64,000 bases of DNA from Nitrospirota bacterium (GTDB lineage: Bacteria; Nitrospirota; JACRHJ01): positions 1 through 64,000 of the forward strand of contig JACRHJ010000006.1 of NCBI GenBank assembly GCA_016212105.1. The letters are read 5' to 3'. Below, one piece after another: positions 1-10,087 of this stretch (positions are counted from its first letter, which is position 1; every line of letters begins with the position of its first letter). The notes under the pieces were generated by a model. The model was not told the DNA's origin. It ran no database searches and saw only the letters and a program-made list of their open reading frames with translations. Both the position numbers and the translations under genes were made by a program.

Positions 1-27
1 ATTGCGTCACCCCGTGCATATATATCT

Positions 28-263
28 TGTCGCCCCGTGCTTGACACGGGGTCCAGGAAGTTGTAGTTGCCCGATTCATCGGGCGCTTTTCGAACAAGGG
101 CCGACACACGGGTCGGCCCCTGCATAAAATCAAAGTCACTGGGTTCCCGCTTTCGCGGGAATGACAACATAAGGTGCGGGCGCGGAATCCGCGCCCCTAC
201 AATTGGCAACAGTTTTAACTATTAGAAGTTTCTGGGCCGCCTCTTTTCAAAGAGGCGGGACTT
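28..263. repeat. Cluster of four palindromic intergenic repeats
   Basis: The 5' edge of the window holds no gene. It carries a CCCCGTGCTTGACACGGGG palindrome with a GTCCAGGAAGTT tail (about 31-64), a GGGCCGACACACGGGTCGGCCC palindrome (about 100-122), a TTCCCGCTTTCGCGGGAA palindrome (about 143-163), and a short-form hairpin GGGCCGCCTCTTTTCAAAGAGGCGGGACTT (about 233-262) just downstream of gnd. Each family recurs in other gaps of the window. Confidence 0.75.
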
Positions 264-268
264 TGTTC

Positions 269-1174
269 CTATTCTTCCTTCTTCACCGCATGCCCCCCGA
301 ACTCGTTCCGGAGCGCCGCGAGGAGCTTGTCCGAGAAGTCTCCGCCTCCGCGCGAGGCGAACCTCTGGAACAGCGCGGCCGCGATGACCGGCGCGGGCAC
401 GGCGGTGTCCACCGCCTGCTGGAGAGTCCAGCGTCCCTCTCCGGAGTCGTCCACGTAGGGCTTGAGTGTTGGCAGTCCCGGGTCGCGCCTGAACGCGTCC
501 TCGGCGAGCTCCAGGAGCCACGACCGGACGACGCTGCCCTGGTTCCAGAGGTGCGAGACCCTGGACATGTCGAGGCCCGCCCCGTAAGGCGATGCGTGCA
601 ATATGTTGAAGCCCTCTCCGTACGCGGCCATCATGCCGTACTCGATGCCGTTGTGCACCATCTTCACGAAGTGGCCGGCGCCGGCCGGGCCGCAGTAGAG
701 GTATCCGTCCCTGGGCGAGAGCGTCTCGAAGATCGGGACGTGCCGGTCGTAGACCTCCCTGTCTCCGCCCGCCATCAGGCAGTACCCGGCTGTGAGCCCC
801 CATACGCCGCCGCTCACGCCGACGTCCATGAAATATATGCCTTTGGCGTCCAGGACTTCCGTGTGGCGCAGTGCGTCCTTGTAAAAACTGTTGCCGCCGT
901 CGATGACCGTATCGCCGGGTTCGAGCAGTTCCGCGAGCCTTTCGACGGTCTCGTCCACCGGCCTGCCCGCGGGCAGCATCAGCCAGAGCGTCCTCGGAGC
1001 GGGCAGCCAGTCGGCGAGGCCCTCAAGGGTCGTCTCCCCTTTTATGCCCTCCGCGTCCGCCCTGTTGACCGCGTCGATGTCCCTGTCGAAAGCGGCGACG
1101 GTATGCTCGCCCTTCATTAGCCGGACGGCCATGTTCATCCCCATCCTGCCCAAGCCGACCATGCCGATATGCAT
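269..1174 (-). CDS. gnd: 6-phosphogluconate dehydrogenase, short NAD-type
   Basis: This enzyme oxidatively decarboxylates 6-phosphogluconate to ribulose 5-phosphate in the cytosolic pentose phosphate pathway. The N-terminal Rossmann fold has GLGRMG at residues 7-12. A GVSGG motif and the catalytic-lysine stretch HFVKMVHNGIEYG follow. At 301 aa it belongs to the short YqeC/GndA-like class rather than the roughly 470-aa dimeric class; members of the short class often prefer NAD, which is inferred here. I start at the ATG at 1174 because GGAAGGGGG precedes it at good spacing; the track's start at 1240 lies upstream of that site. It sits 72 bp downstream of tkt on the same strand, so the two are probably cotranscribed. 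Confidence 0.9.
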   Translation of the reverse strand: MHIGMVGLGRMGMNMAVRLMKGEHTVAAFDRDIDAVNRADAEGIKGETTLEGLADWLPAPRTLWLMLPAGRPVDETVERLAELLEPGDTVIDGGNSFYKDALRHTEVLDAKGIYFMDVGVSGGVWGLTAGYCLMAGGDREVYDRHVPIFETLSPRDGYLYCGPAGAGHFVKMVHNGIEYGMMAAYGEGFNILHASPYGAGLDMSRVSHLWNQGSVVRSWLLELAEDAFRRDPGLPTLKPYVDDSGEGRWTLQQAVDTAVPAPVIAAALFQRFASRGGGDFSDKLLAALRNEFGGHAVKKEE

Positions 1175-1246
1175 GATGTGTGCCCCCTTCCGGTTATTAC
1201 CCGGCCGCGTGGACTGGTAAACGTCCTGTGTCCGGGCCAAAGCGCG

Positions 1247-3304
1247 TTACAGCCCCAGAAGCCGCTTGACGGCCTTCACGATATTATCCGCCGTGAAGCC
1301 GAACTTCTCCATGTTTGCCTTGACCGGCGCGGACGCGCCGAACCTGTCTATGCCGAGCATGACGCCGCCGCTGCCGACGTAGCGCTCCCAGCCGAACGTC
1401 GCGCCAGCCTCGACCGAGACACGCGCGGTAACTTCCGGCGGCATGACGGACATCCTGTACCGTTCCGGCTGCTCCTCGAAAAGCTCCCACGACGGCATGG
1501 AGACGACGCGCGCCCTGATGCCCTCGGCGGACAGCGTCTCGTATGCGTCGAGCGCGATGCCGACCTCCGAGCCGGTCGCTATGATGATTGCGTCCGGTCG
1601 TCCCTTCTTGGGCCCAGCGAGGACGTACGCGCCCGAAGCTAAGCCGGAGGCAGGGGCGTACCTGGTCCGGTCGGTTATCTTTAAATCCTGCCGCGACATG
1701 ACGAGCGAGACCGGGCCGGCCTTCCGTGTCATGGCGGCCTTCCATGCCTCCGCGGTCTCGCTGGCGTCAGCGGGACGGATGACGGTCATCCCCGGCATCG
1801 CCCGGAGCGAGGCGACGTGCTCGACCGGCTGGTGTGTCGGGCCGTCCTCGCCGAGCGAGACAGAGTCGTGGGTGAAGACATACAGGACGTGCAGGCCGGC
1901 AAGCGCGGCGAGCCGCATCGACGGGCGCATGTAGTCCGAGAATACGAGGAAGGTGCTGCCGTATGGGATTAGCCCGCCGTGCGCGGCCATGCCGTTGAGG
2001 ATACCGCCCATGCCGTGCTCGCGCACGCCGAACGCGACGTTGGGCGAGCCGTAGCCCCACGGGCCTTTTTGCGAACCCTGGACGGTGTCGTCGCCCGTGC
2101 CGGGTGCCTGGAAGCTGCCCATGCCCTTGAGCGCGGTCTTCGTGGACGGGTCGAGGTCCGCCGAACCGCCGATTAAGTTCGGGACTCGTTTCGCCAAGGC
2201 GTTCATTATCTCGCCGCCCGCGGTGCGTGTTGCTACAGGCTTGTGGTCTGGGGTGTATACGGGGACGTCCGAGTCCCAGCCCTCGGGCAGCCTGCCGGAC
2301 ATGAAGCGCGACCACTCGGCGGCCTCGGCCGGGTATTTTTTCGCGTAACGCGCGAAGAGTTTTTCCCACGCCGCCTGCGCCTTCTCTCCGTGCTTCACCG
2401 AACTCCTGTAAACCTTCAGCGCCTCGGCGGGTATATGGAACTTCGCTTCGGCAGGCCAGCCGAGGTTCTTCTTCGTGGCGATGGTCTCGTCCGGGCCGAG
2501 CGGGGAGCCGTGCGCCTCGAAGGAGTCCTGCATGTGCGGGCTGCCGTATCCTATGTGCGTGTCCACGATGATGATCGACGGCTTCGCACCTTCTGCCTTG
2601 GCGGCTAGGAGGGCTTTTTCAACCGCGCCTGCATCGTTGCCTTTACGCACCCGCTGGACGTGCCAGCCGTATGCCGCAAACCGGCCCGCGACGTCCTCGG
2701 TGAAGGTCATCTTCGTGGATGCCGCGAGTGATACGCGGTTGTTGTCGTAGAGGCATATCAGCCGGCCGAGGCCCAGGTGCCCCGCGAGCGACGCGGCCTC
2801 GGAGGCGACGCCCTCCATCAGGTCGCCGTCCCCGCATAATGTGTAGGTGAAGTGGTCGACAATTTCGAAGCCGGGCCTGTTGAAACGCGCCGCGAGGGAC
2901 CGCTCGGCGACCGCGAGGCCGACAGCGTTCGCAAGGCCCTGGCCGAGCGGGCCGGTCGTCACCTCGACGCCCTTCGCCAGCTCGGACTCCGGGTGTCCGG
3001 GCGTTATGCTCCCCCACTGCCGGAAGGCCTTCAACTGCTCCATCGTCATGGACTCGTAACCGGTCAGGTGGAGGAGCGAGTACAGGAGCGCGGAGCCGTG
3101 TCCCGCGGACAGGACGAACCGGTCCCTGTCCGGCCAGGCCGGGTCTTTGGGGTTGTGTTTCATCACGCGCGTCCAGAGCGCGTAGGCCATGGGGGCCGCG
3201 CCCATGCATATGCCGGGGTGCCCGGAGTTGGCCTTCTCGACCATGTCCACCGCGAGCATGCGGAGCGTGTTTATGCAGAGGGTATCGAGGTCCTTTTCGG
3301 GCAT
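1247..3304 (-). CDS. tkt: Transketolase
   Basis: This thiamine-diphosphate enzyme moves two-carbon units between sugar phosphates in the non-oxidative pentose phosphate pathway. The 685-aa length is close to the full-length family. The N-terminal [16 protein letters not shown] segment, the GDGDLMEG cofactor motif followed by the DNNRVS metal-binding segment, and the central [18 protein letters not shown] stretch are all intact, as is the C-terminal transketolase domain. The start MPEKDLDTL fits the family N-terminus. It is the first gene of a probable tkt-gnd operon and is divergent from the DUF58 gene. The 168-bp divergent gap contains a GC-rich palindrome and no promoter I can call. Confidence 0.95.
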   Translation of the reverse strand: MPEKDLDTLCINTLRMLAVDMVEKANSGHPGICMGAAPMAYALWTRVMKHNPKDPAWPDRDRFVLSAGHGSALLYSLLHLTGYESMTMEQLKAFRQWGSITPGHPESELAKGVEVTTGPLGQGLANAVGLAVAERSLAARFNRPGFEIVDHFTYTLCGDGDLMEGVASEAASLAGHLGLGRLICLYDNNRVSLAASTKMTFTEDVAGRFAAYGWHVQRVRKGNDAGAVEKALLAAKAEGAKPSIIIVDTHIGYGSPHMQDSFEAHGSPLGPDETIATKKNLGWPAEAKFHIPAEALKVYRSSVKHGEKAQAAWEKLFARYAKKYPAEAAEWSRFMSGRLPEGWDSDVPVYTPDHKPVATRTAGGEIMNALAKRVPNLIGGSADLDPSTKTALKGMGSFQAPGTGDDTVQGSQKGPWGYGSPNVAFGVREHGMGGILNGMAAHGGLIPYGSTFLVFSDYMRPSMRLAALAGLHVLYVFTHDSVSLGEDGPTHQPVEHVASLRAMPGMTVIRPADASETAEAWKAAMTRKAGPVSLVMSRQDLKITDRTRYAPASGLASGAYVLAGPKKGRPDAIIIATGSEVGIALDAYETLSAEGIRARVVSMPSWELFEEQPERYRMSVMPPEVTARVSVEAGATFGWERYVGSGGVMLGIDRFGASAPVKANMEKFGFTADNIVKAVKRLLGL

Positions 3305-3472
3305 TGATATGTTCCTTTCGGGGTTGTTTGTATTTGCTGGAGAAACATGTTATGACATTTCAGCGGGCATTACAAGTATAACAGATGAAACCAGCCCTTC
3401 CCTCCTGTCCCCTCCCTTCACAGGGGGAGGGCTGGGGTGGGGGTTGGTTTTGCCCCCGCCTTGTGCTAAAAT

Positions 3473-4612
3473 ATGAATAACATGCCCAAGCACAAAAAAC
3501 CCAAAAAACCGTTCAGGCTTTCGATTGGAAGCCGGAGCCTGACCTTCACCCCGCTCGGGTGGCGGTTCATCCTGATAAGCCTCGGCGTCGGCCTCGCGGC
3601 CGTCAACAGCGGCAGCAACCTCCTGTACCTTGTCGTCGCCATGATGCTCTCGATGGTGCTCATCTCGGGAGTCCTGTCCGAGCAGGCCATCAGCGGCCTC
3701 CGGGTCACGAGGCGGCTGCCCGACGCCGTGTACGCGCTGACGCCCGTCCAGGTCCGCTACACCGTCGTCAACAGGAAGAAGTTCATGCCGTCTTTCGGCC
3801 TCGCGGTATCGGACTACTGGCCGGGCGGGCCTTCCGGGCCGGGGGCGTATGTCCTGAAGCTCGGGCCGGGCGAAGAGGGCAAAGCCGCCGCGTCCGTCGT
3901 GGCCCCCGCGCGCGGGCGGTGGTCCATAACCGGCACGGAGGTTACAACCAGTTTCCCGTTCGGTTTGTTCCGGAAGACGCAGAGGCTCGCCAGGGAAGAG
4001 GTCAAGCTCGTGTACCCGCGCATAAGGGAGCTTGGCGGGGACGAGCTGGATCCGCTGGCCGGAGGGCTGGGCGAGGAACCTGCGCCCCGTCGCGGACAGG
4101 GCGGCGGCCTCCACGGCCTGCGCGGGTACCAAAGGACGGACGACGCAAGGCACATACACTGGAAACGCTCCGCCGGGCGTGATACGCTGATGGTGAAGGA
4201 GTTCGAGGCGGAGGAGACGCGGGCGGTGCGGGTGGTGTTCGACAACCACGCCCCTGAACGGCCCGCGCCGGACTACGAGACAAGGTTTGAGGAGGCGGTG
4301 ACGCGCGCGGCCTCCGTGGTCCATCACCTGCTCACAGACCGGGACGTCCCGGTCTCCTTCGTCAGCCGGGACGCGTACATACCTCCGGGGAGCGGCCAGG
4401 CCCAGTACAGGCTCGTCATGGAGACGCTCGCGGGCATTACGCCGGTAAAGGACACCGGCCCGGACATGCTCTCCCTGCAAACGGACGACGCCCAGACGCT
4501 CATGATAGCAGTGGACAGCGGCACCGGACCGGCCACCGTGGATGCGTCCGCCGGACGCTCCGCCGGACGCACTGGCGGACGCCCCGGGCTGGCGCCGGAG
4601 GCGAAGCCATGA
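3473..4612 (+). CDS. DUF58-family membrane-anchored protein
   Basis: The N-terminus is basic and cytoplasmic and is followed by a hydrophobic hairpin (about residues 25-65, two membrane segments). The rest is soluble and ends in the hallmark DUF58 stretch LRGYQRTDDARHIHWKRSAG and a von-Willebrand-like fold. DUF58 genes commonly sit beside MoxR ATPases and transglutaminase-domain membrane proteins and are thought to take part in envelope protein assembly; the exact role is unknown. Its stop overlaps the start of the next gene (ATGA), so the two are translationally coupled. No moxR gene lies in the window, which is unusual for this pairing. Confidence 0.85.
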   Translation: MNNMPKHKKPKKPFRLSIGSRSLTFTPLGWRFILISLGVGLAAVNSGSNLLYLVVAMMLSMVLISGVLSEQAISGLRVTRRLPDAVYALTPVQVRYTVVNRKKFMPSFGLAVSDYWPGGPSGPGAYVLKLGPGEEGKAAASVVAPARGRWSITGTEVTTSFPFGLFRKTQRLAREEVKLVYPRIRELGGDELDPLAGGLGEEPAPRRGQGGGLHGLRGYQRTDDARHIHWKRSAGRDTLMVKEFEAEETRAVRVVFDNHAPERPAPDYETRFEEAVTRAASVVHHLLTDRDVPVSFVSRDAYIPPGSGQAQYRLVMETLAGITPVKDTGPDMLSLQTDDAQTLMIAVDSGTGPATVDASAGRSAGRTGGRPGLAPEAKP

Positions 4613-6657
4613 GGTTCTCGCGCGCATTCGGGATGTCGTACCGGCTCGCGGCGCTGTCTGGCCTGCTCGCCCTCGCCCTGACGTTCGAGGCGGCCTACTG
4701 GCTCATTGTCCCGGCGGCGGCCCTTGTCCTCGCGGGGTTCGCATACCCGGAGAGGCTCGGGCGGCCGGTCATCCCGGCGGGGGCGGTAGCCGCGCTCACG
4801 GCCGCCGCGTTCTTATTCTCCATAATAGACTTCTTCTACATCGGCGGCTCGCTCGTGATGGCGGGCGCGGACTTCCTCGTCATAATCCTCTGCATAAAGC
4901 TCCTCTCGCTCGCGGAGGAGAAGGACTACGTCCAGCTCTTCGCGGTCAGCTTCTTCCTGCTCCTCGCCTCGACCGGCCTGTCGACGGAGATTTACTTCCT
5001 CGCGGCCTTCTTCATGTTCTTCGTCTCGCTCACCTGGTCGCTGATGCTGCTCAACGTGAAGGGCGAGTCCGAGCGTGTCGCGGGCAGGCAGCCCAACTGG
5101 CGGGTCGGAAAAGGCTTCTTCGCCGGGTCGGCGTTCATGACGCTCGGCGCGGCGGCGGCGACCCTCGCCATATTCCTCGTGATACCGAGGGTCGGCATCG
5201 GGTTCTTCAGCAAGCGGGCGGGCGGGCTCCTCAAGACCTCCGGCTTCTCGGACACGGTGGACCTCGGCTCGATGGGCGGGGTAAAGCTCGACCCGACGAC
5301 GGTGATGCGCATCAGCCTGTCCGGGCCCGGGCTGAGGCCGGATGCGCCGATGTACTGGCGGGGCCGGTCGTTCGACCTGTACAGCGGCACGGGGTGGGAG
5401 GACACGCAGGGCGGCGGGCAGGAGACATACCAGGCCCGGATGGGCATGTTCTACCTTTCGGGCGGCAGGCCGGACGCGGCCAGGGCCGTAATCCAGGAGG
5501 TCTCGCTGGAGCCGCTCGACACGGCGGTCATCTTCGGACTGTCCCCGGCCTACGCGGTGACCGGTTCGTTCAGGGTCATGCGCGTGTCGCCCTCGGGCGT
5601 CCTGTCCCTGCCCTTCGCGCCGGGCAGCAGGCTTCACTACACCGTGTACTCCACCCCCGGCCCCGCCCCGGAGGGGCCGAAGGCGCTCATCCCCGGATAC
5701 TTGCGGATGCCGGATGGCTCCGGTGAACTCGCGCGTCTGGCGGCCGGGACCACTGCGGGGGCGGCAGGCCCGGAGGAAAAGGCCGCGCGTATAGAAGGAT
5801 ACCTGGAGAGAAACTACGCATACTCGCTCGACCCGCCGAGGGACAGCCGATACAGCCCCATAGACGACTTCCTTTTTCATGGGAAGTCCGGCTACTGCGA
5901 ACATTTCGCTACCGCGATGGCGCTGATGCTGCGCGCCTCGGGCGTGCCCGCGCGTATGGTATCCGGCTTCTCGGGCGGGGAGTGGAACGGGTACGGCGGC
6001 TACTACATCGTCCGGGAGAGGGACGCGCACACCTGGGTCGAGGCGCTTGTGCCGGGCAAGGGTTGGGTGGTGTACGACCCGACCCCGCAGTCCGCCGCGC
6101 AGGAGAGGCCGTCGGCCTTCTCGGCCGTTTCCGGCGCGCTCGACTACCTGAAGTACCGCTGGGACCGCTACGTCGTATACTACAACATCCGGGACCAGCT
6201 CGAGGGCATCGGCGCCCTGTCCGACGCGTACCGGAGCGTCAGGGACGGACTGTCCGGCGTTTCATCGTCCATCGGGGACAGCCTCGGCATGCCGGATACA
6301 GGCGGGCTCAGGATTAAACCCGGCAGGCTGCTGCTCGGCCTCGCGGCAATGTTTATTGTAGCGGCAATGGCATACGCCGTCTGGCGGGTCCGCAAGGGGC
6401 CGGGCGGCAGGGGCCGGTCTTCCGTCCGGTTCTACGAGGATATGGCGGCGGCCCTGGCGAAGAGGGGCGCGGTCAGAAACCCCGGCAACACGCCTCTCGA
6501 GTTCGCGGGTGTGGTAGAGCCGTCGGATACCGGCCGGTACAAAGGCGTCGTATACGTTACCCGGCTGTACAACCGCGTGCGATTCGGAGGCAGGCCGCTG
6601 GACGCCGCCGAGCGGGAGCGGGTTAAGGGCGTCATAGAGCGGATTGGGCGGGAGTGA
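4609..6657 (+). CDS. TgpA-like transglutaminase-domain membrane protein (DUF3488/DUF4129)
   Basis: This 682-aa protein has a run of about six membrane helices in the first 200 residues, then a large extracytoplasmic part with a transglutaminase-like core. The probable catalytic triad is Cys in GKSGYCEHF (about 430), His in RDAHTWVEAL (about 472) and Asp in VVYDPTP (about 490). One more helix lies near 570-590, followed by a cytoplasmic DUF4129-like tail (LYNRVRFGG). Homologues such as Pseudomonas TgpA are inner-membrane periplasmic transglutaminases or proteases. ATGA overlap with the DUF58 gene supports a functional pair in the envelope. The substrate cannot be told from sequence. Confidence 0.88.
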   Translation: MRFSRAFGMSYRLAALSGLLALALTFEAAYWLIVPAAALVLAGFAYPERLGRPVIPAGAVAALTAAAFLFSIIDFFYIGGSLVMAGADFLVIILCIKLLSLAEEKDYVQLFAVSFFLLLASTGLSTEIYFLAAFFMFFVSLTWSLMLLNVKGESERVAGRQPNWRVGKGFFAGSAFMTLGAAAATLAIFLVIPRVGIGFFSKRAGGLLKTSGFSDTVDLGSMGGVKLDPTTVMRISLSGPGLRPDAPMYWRGRSFDLYSGTGWEDTQGGGQETYQARMGMFYLSGGRPDAARAVIQEVSLEPLDTAVIFGLSPAYAVTGSFRVMRVSPSGVLSLPFAPGSRLHYTVYSTPGPAPEGPKALIPGYLRMPDGSGELARLAAGTTAGAAGPEEKAARIEGYLERNYAYSLDPPRDSRYSPIDDFLFHGKSGYCEHFATAMALMLRASGVPARMVSGFSGGEWNGYGGYYIVRERDAHTWVEALVPGKGWVVYDPTPQSAAQERPSAFSAVSGALDYLKYRWDRYVVYYNIRDQLEGIGALSDAYRSVRDGLSGVSSSIGDSLGMPDTGGLRIKPGRLLLGLAAMFIVAAMAYAVWRVRKGPGGRGRSSVRFYEDMAAALAKRGAVRNPGNTPLEFAGVVEPSDTGRYKGVVYVTRLYNRVRFGGRPLDAAERERVKGVIERIGRE

Positions 6658-6827
6658 GGAAACCATGAGACGTATTATACAGGCAACTAATCAGGGCCGA
6701 CACGCGTCCCAAAGTCGGGCCTTGGTACGGCCCCTGCAACTTCCTGACGTCATATCATAAAAATCACTTCCAATCCCGCGCGTTTTGTGTTAATTTTCAT
6801 TAATATACTGATAGGATGGGGGGCCAA
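6658..6827. other. Intergenic gap with one degenerate repeat
   Basis: The gap contains a degenerate copy of the GGGCCGACACGCG...GGCCC repeat (about 6693-6740) and then an AT-rich stretch (TTAATTTTCATTAATATACTGATAGG) that probably carries the promoter of the next gene. No convincing -35/-10 pair could be fixed. Confidence 0.5.
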
Positions 6828-9800
6828 ATGCCTAAGATACTGATAGCCTGTCCACACTGCGGGTTCAGCAAGGAATTAGCATCCGACGCAATACCCAGGG
6901 GCACGGTAAAGGTCAACTGCCCCAAGTGCAGGCAGGCCTTCCCGCTCGCAGGCAACGTACGCGATGCCGCGCCGACGCCCCCCTCCCCGCCCGCGCCTGT
7001 TACGCCGCGTCCCGAGCAGGAGCGTCCGGCACCGCAACCCCCTGTACAACCGCCAGCCCCACCCGCACCCGCGCCTCCGGCGGCTCCAGAGCCCCCGCGA
7101 CCGGCCCGCCCGTATTCCGTTGACATATCGGACATAGTCTCCGCCGCCGGTACAGGCGATGAGGGCATACCCGTGGCCGAGCCGGAGCCGGAGCCAGAAC
7201 CCGCGCCCCGGAAGCCTGCCCCGCCCCGCCACTCCTACTCCGTGGACCTGTCCGCTATCGAGGCCGAGCTTGAGGGGGTGCCGGACGATGAGCTTGAGGC
7301 CGGGCCCAAACCTGGCACGGGGCGGCAGACGGCCGGTGTGCGGCCGGCCGTGGCCTCCGCGTCCCGGCCGGAGACCGGCGCCGCCCCGCGGCCAGCGCCA
7401 AAGGCGAAGGGCACCGGCGGCGGGCTGTCCGGCATAAGCGAGATGTTCGACTCCGCCTGGGACATATACAAGGAACGGGCGGTCACGCTGCTCGTGCTCA
7501 CGCTTCTTATGACGCTTGTCCCGGCGCTGGTGATAGCCGCCGGGGCCGGGGCCGCTGCCCTTGCCGCGTCGCTGTCGCTCGCCGTCGCGGGCGTGGTCGC
7601 GCTCCTGGGCGTAGTCGCCGGGCTCGCGGGCGCGTTCTGGGTATTCGCGGGTGTCATCTCCGCCATCATGGACGACGGGCTCGGCATCAAGGACGCGCTG
7701 GACGTGGGCCGGTTCAAGCTTTGGCCGATGTTCTGGGTAATGGCACTCTCCGCCTTCATGGTCATCGGCGGCTACCTCTTCCTGATAATACCCGGCATAG
7801 TATTTTCCGTCTGGTTCTTCCTCGCCATATTCCTGCTCATGGACCAGGACGGGCGGGGCGTATCCGCCCTCCTCGCGAGCAGGGAGTACGTCCGCGGCAA
7901 CGGCTGGGGCGTCTTCGGCAGGCTCCTGCTTCTCTGGGGGCTGTCCACGTTCGCCGGCATGATACCCTTTGTCGGACCGCTGCTCTCGTTCCTCGTCTGG
8001 CCGTATACCATAATATGCGGCTACCTGATCTATTCCGACCTCAAGGCGTCCAAGGGCGAGGCCGAGTTCACATTCTCCACGGGCGAGAAGGCGAAGCTCA
8101 TCGCCACAGGCGCGTTCGGCTACGTCCTCATCCCGCTCCTGATAACGGCCTTCATATTCTCATATGCCGCGAAGCTCGGCGTCTCACCCAGGGACGTGCT
8201 CGCCCTCTCCGGCATCAGCCTGCCGTCTCTGTCCGGGTCCCTGTCCGGGCTGACCGGCGGCCTGTTCGAAAAAGACGCGGACGTGCGCCAGGCCTACGCC
8301 GAGTACAGGAAGGCGCTGGCGGAGGGCGACGCCGATACTCTCAAGGGGCATATTGCGAAGGACAAGGCGAAGGACCTCGAAGGGCCCATGGCGGAGGTGG
8401 GGCTCGCCATGCTGAAGGCGTTCGTGCCGGACAACGTCACGATAACCGACTCCTCCGTGGACGGTGATGTCGCAAAGCTGACGCTGTCCGCCGAGACTGA
8501 AGGCGGCGTCATGAAGGGCACCGCCACGATGGTGCGCGAGGACGGCGACTGGAAGCTCTCCGAGGAGAACTGGGAGATGAACGTCGGCCCGCCGTCCATG
8601 AAGCTCAAGGGCGGGAGGGGCGCGCCGGACGTCGAGCCGCTGGCCGACAACAACCTCGCGGCGCCGTCCATGTACGTGACGGGCCTGGCCCAGCAGTTCA
8701 TAAAGGACAAGGCCAACCCGCCCAGGGAGCTGATAACGCTCACGGGACACGAGGGCGAGGTGACCGGCCTGGAGTTCCTGCCGTCCGGACGGCTCGTGTC
8801 CGCGTCCTACGACGACTACACCGTCCGGATGTGGGACGTCGCCACGGGCGCGGAGCTTGCCTCGTACAAGATGGAGAACCGGCCGACCGGTATGGCGGTC
8901 ACGCCGGACGGGAACACCGTCATACTCGCGGACGCGTACCAGAACCTGACATTCCTCCCGGTCCTGGGGGATTTGTTCGGCGATGCGGCGGTCGAGGCCG
9001 CGGGCGTCGGCAGCACCGCGCAGGTCGCTGTCTCCCCGAACGGGCAGCTCCTCGCTGCCGCGTCATACGACAAGACGGTCACGCTCTGGGACGTCCCGCA
9101 CAGGGCGAAGCTCCGGACCATCGAGACGCCGGAGCCGATGCGCGCCGTGGACTTCTCGCCTTCGGGCGAGATACTCGCCGCGAGCGACAGTACCAACAAG
9201 TTCACGCTGTGGGACCTGCGGGGGGGCGAGGGCCGCACTTACGTCGTCTCCAAGGTCGACGGCCGCTCGGACGTCGGCTCCATAGACATCAGCCCGAACA
9301 GCAAGTACATCGCTACCGGCCACATGGACTCGAGCGTCACCATCTGGGACGCGAAGGAGTTCAAGGAACTCCAGAACTTCTACGTGACCGACGCGTCCAC
9401 ATGGAAGGTGCTCTTCAGCCCGGACAGCGGCCTGCTCGCCACCGCGCACGCGAACGGCGATGTATACCTCTGGAACCCTGCCACGGCGGTCAAGAAGGCG
9501 ACGCTCAAGGGAAACCCGGGCGGGGTCAGGAGCCTCGCATTCAACCAGGAAGGCAGCCTGCTCGCCACCGGCGGACCCGACTTCACGATCAAGATATGGG
9601 GCTACGACCTCGCGGCGGCAAGTTCCGGCATGGGGATGACGTCGGGCATGGGGGGCATGGGTGATATGGGCGGGACGATGTCCGTGACGCCCAAGGACGA
9701 GACGCCGTCCTCTCCGGACACCGTGACCGCCGCAGTCGGGCCGAACCGCTTCGGGCCCGGCTCGACCGGCTCCATGATGTCCGTGTACATCTACTCGATA

Positions 9801-10082
9801 AACTACAAGGGCATGGTGAGGCTGAACGGGAAGGACTTCTACGAGATTAAGGGCGAGCGCGACATGAACTACAACTACTCCGGCGGCGGGACCGACCTCC
9901 AGTACGGCAGGAACGTCTTCGACGTGGACTACCAGGCGCTGCCGGACGACCCGTGGACAACCGAGCTTAGGATCAAGGTATACGAGTACAACTTCGACAC
10001 GAACAAGGAGGTCGTCTTCGCCGACTGGAAGGTTACGGACAAGGGCGGGAAGAGGGAGTTTGTGCTGGAGCTTACGGAGTAG
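6828..10082 (+). CDS. Zinc-ribbon / multi-TM / seven-bladed WD40 chimeric protein
   Basis: Domains in order: an N-terminal MJ0042-type zinc ribbon (CPHCGF...CPKCRQAF, first 40 residues); a Pro/Ala-rich linker to about 210; a membrane region with roughly five to six helices (about 225-460); a DUF4878-like module (VRQAYAEYRKALAEGDADTL...DGDWKLSEENW); then seven WD40 blades (about 637-926, units ending VRMWDV, VTLWDV, FTLWDL, VTIWDA, VYLWNP, IKIWGY plus one degenerate blade). A Gly/Met linker leads to a beta-rich C-terminal domain. Seven blades suffice for a closed propeller. I prefer the ATG at 6828 to the one at 6816 because GGATGGGGGG precedes it. Function is unknown; a membrane scaffold is a guess. 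The gene converges on the restriction gene with only 5 bp between stops. Confidence 0.8.
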   Translation: MPKILIACPHCGFSKELASDAIPRGTVKVNCPKCRQAFPLAGNVRDAAPTPPSPPAPVTPRPEQERPAPQPPVQPPAPPAPAPPAAPEPPRPARPYSVDISDIVSAAGTGDEGIPVAEPEPEPEPAPRKPAPPRHSYSVDLSAIEAELEGVPDDELEAGPKPGTGRQTAGVRPAVASASRPETGAAPRPAPKAKGTGGGLSGISEMFDSAWDIYKERAVTLLVLTLLMTLVPALVIAAGAGAAALAASLSLAVAGVVALLGVVAGLAGAFWVFAGVISAIMDDGLGIKDALDVGRFKLWPMFWVMALSAFMVIGGYLFLIIPGIVFSVWFFLAIFLLMDQDGRGVSALLASREYVRGNGWGVFGRLLLLWGLSTFAGMIPFVGPLLSFLVWPYTIICGYLIYSDLKASKGEAEFTFSTGEKAKLIATGAFGYVLIPLLITAFIFSYAAKLGVSPRDVLALSGISLPSLSGSLSGLTGGLFEKDADVRQAYAEYRKALAEGDADTLKGHIAKDKAKDLEGPMAEVGLAMLKAFVPDNVTITDSSVDGDVAKLTLSAETEGGVMKGTATMVREDGDWKLSEENWEMNVGPPSMKLKGGRGAPDVEPLADNNLAAPSMYVTGLAQQFIKDKANPPRELITLTGHEGEVTGLEFLPSGRLVSASYDDYTVRMWDVATGAELASYKMENRPTGMAVTPDGNTVILADAYQNLTFLPVLGDLFGDAAVEAAGVGSTAQVAVSPNGQLLAAASYDKTVTLWDVPHRAKLRTIETPEPMRAVDFSPSGEILAASDSTNKFTLWDLRGGEGRTYVVSKVDGRSDVGSIDISPNSKYIATGHMDSSVTIWDAKEFKELQNFYVTDASTWKVLFSPDSGLLATAHANGDVYLWNPATAVKKATLKGNPGGVRSLAFNQEGSLLATGGPDFTIKIWGYDLAAASSGMGMTSGMGGMGDMGGTMSVTPKDETPSSPDTVTAAVGPNRFGPGSTGSMMSVYIYSINYKGMVRLNGKDFYEIKGERDMNYNYSGGGTDLQYGRNVFDVDYQALPDDPWTTELRIKVYEYNFDTNKEVVFADWKVTDKGGKREFVLELTE

Positions 10083-10087
10083 GGGGC

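Noticed and set aside
203-1120. Plus-strand ORF of 305 aa opposite gnd
   Set aside because: Arg/Val-rich shadow of the gnd reading frame; no ribosome site and no family.
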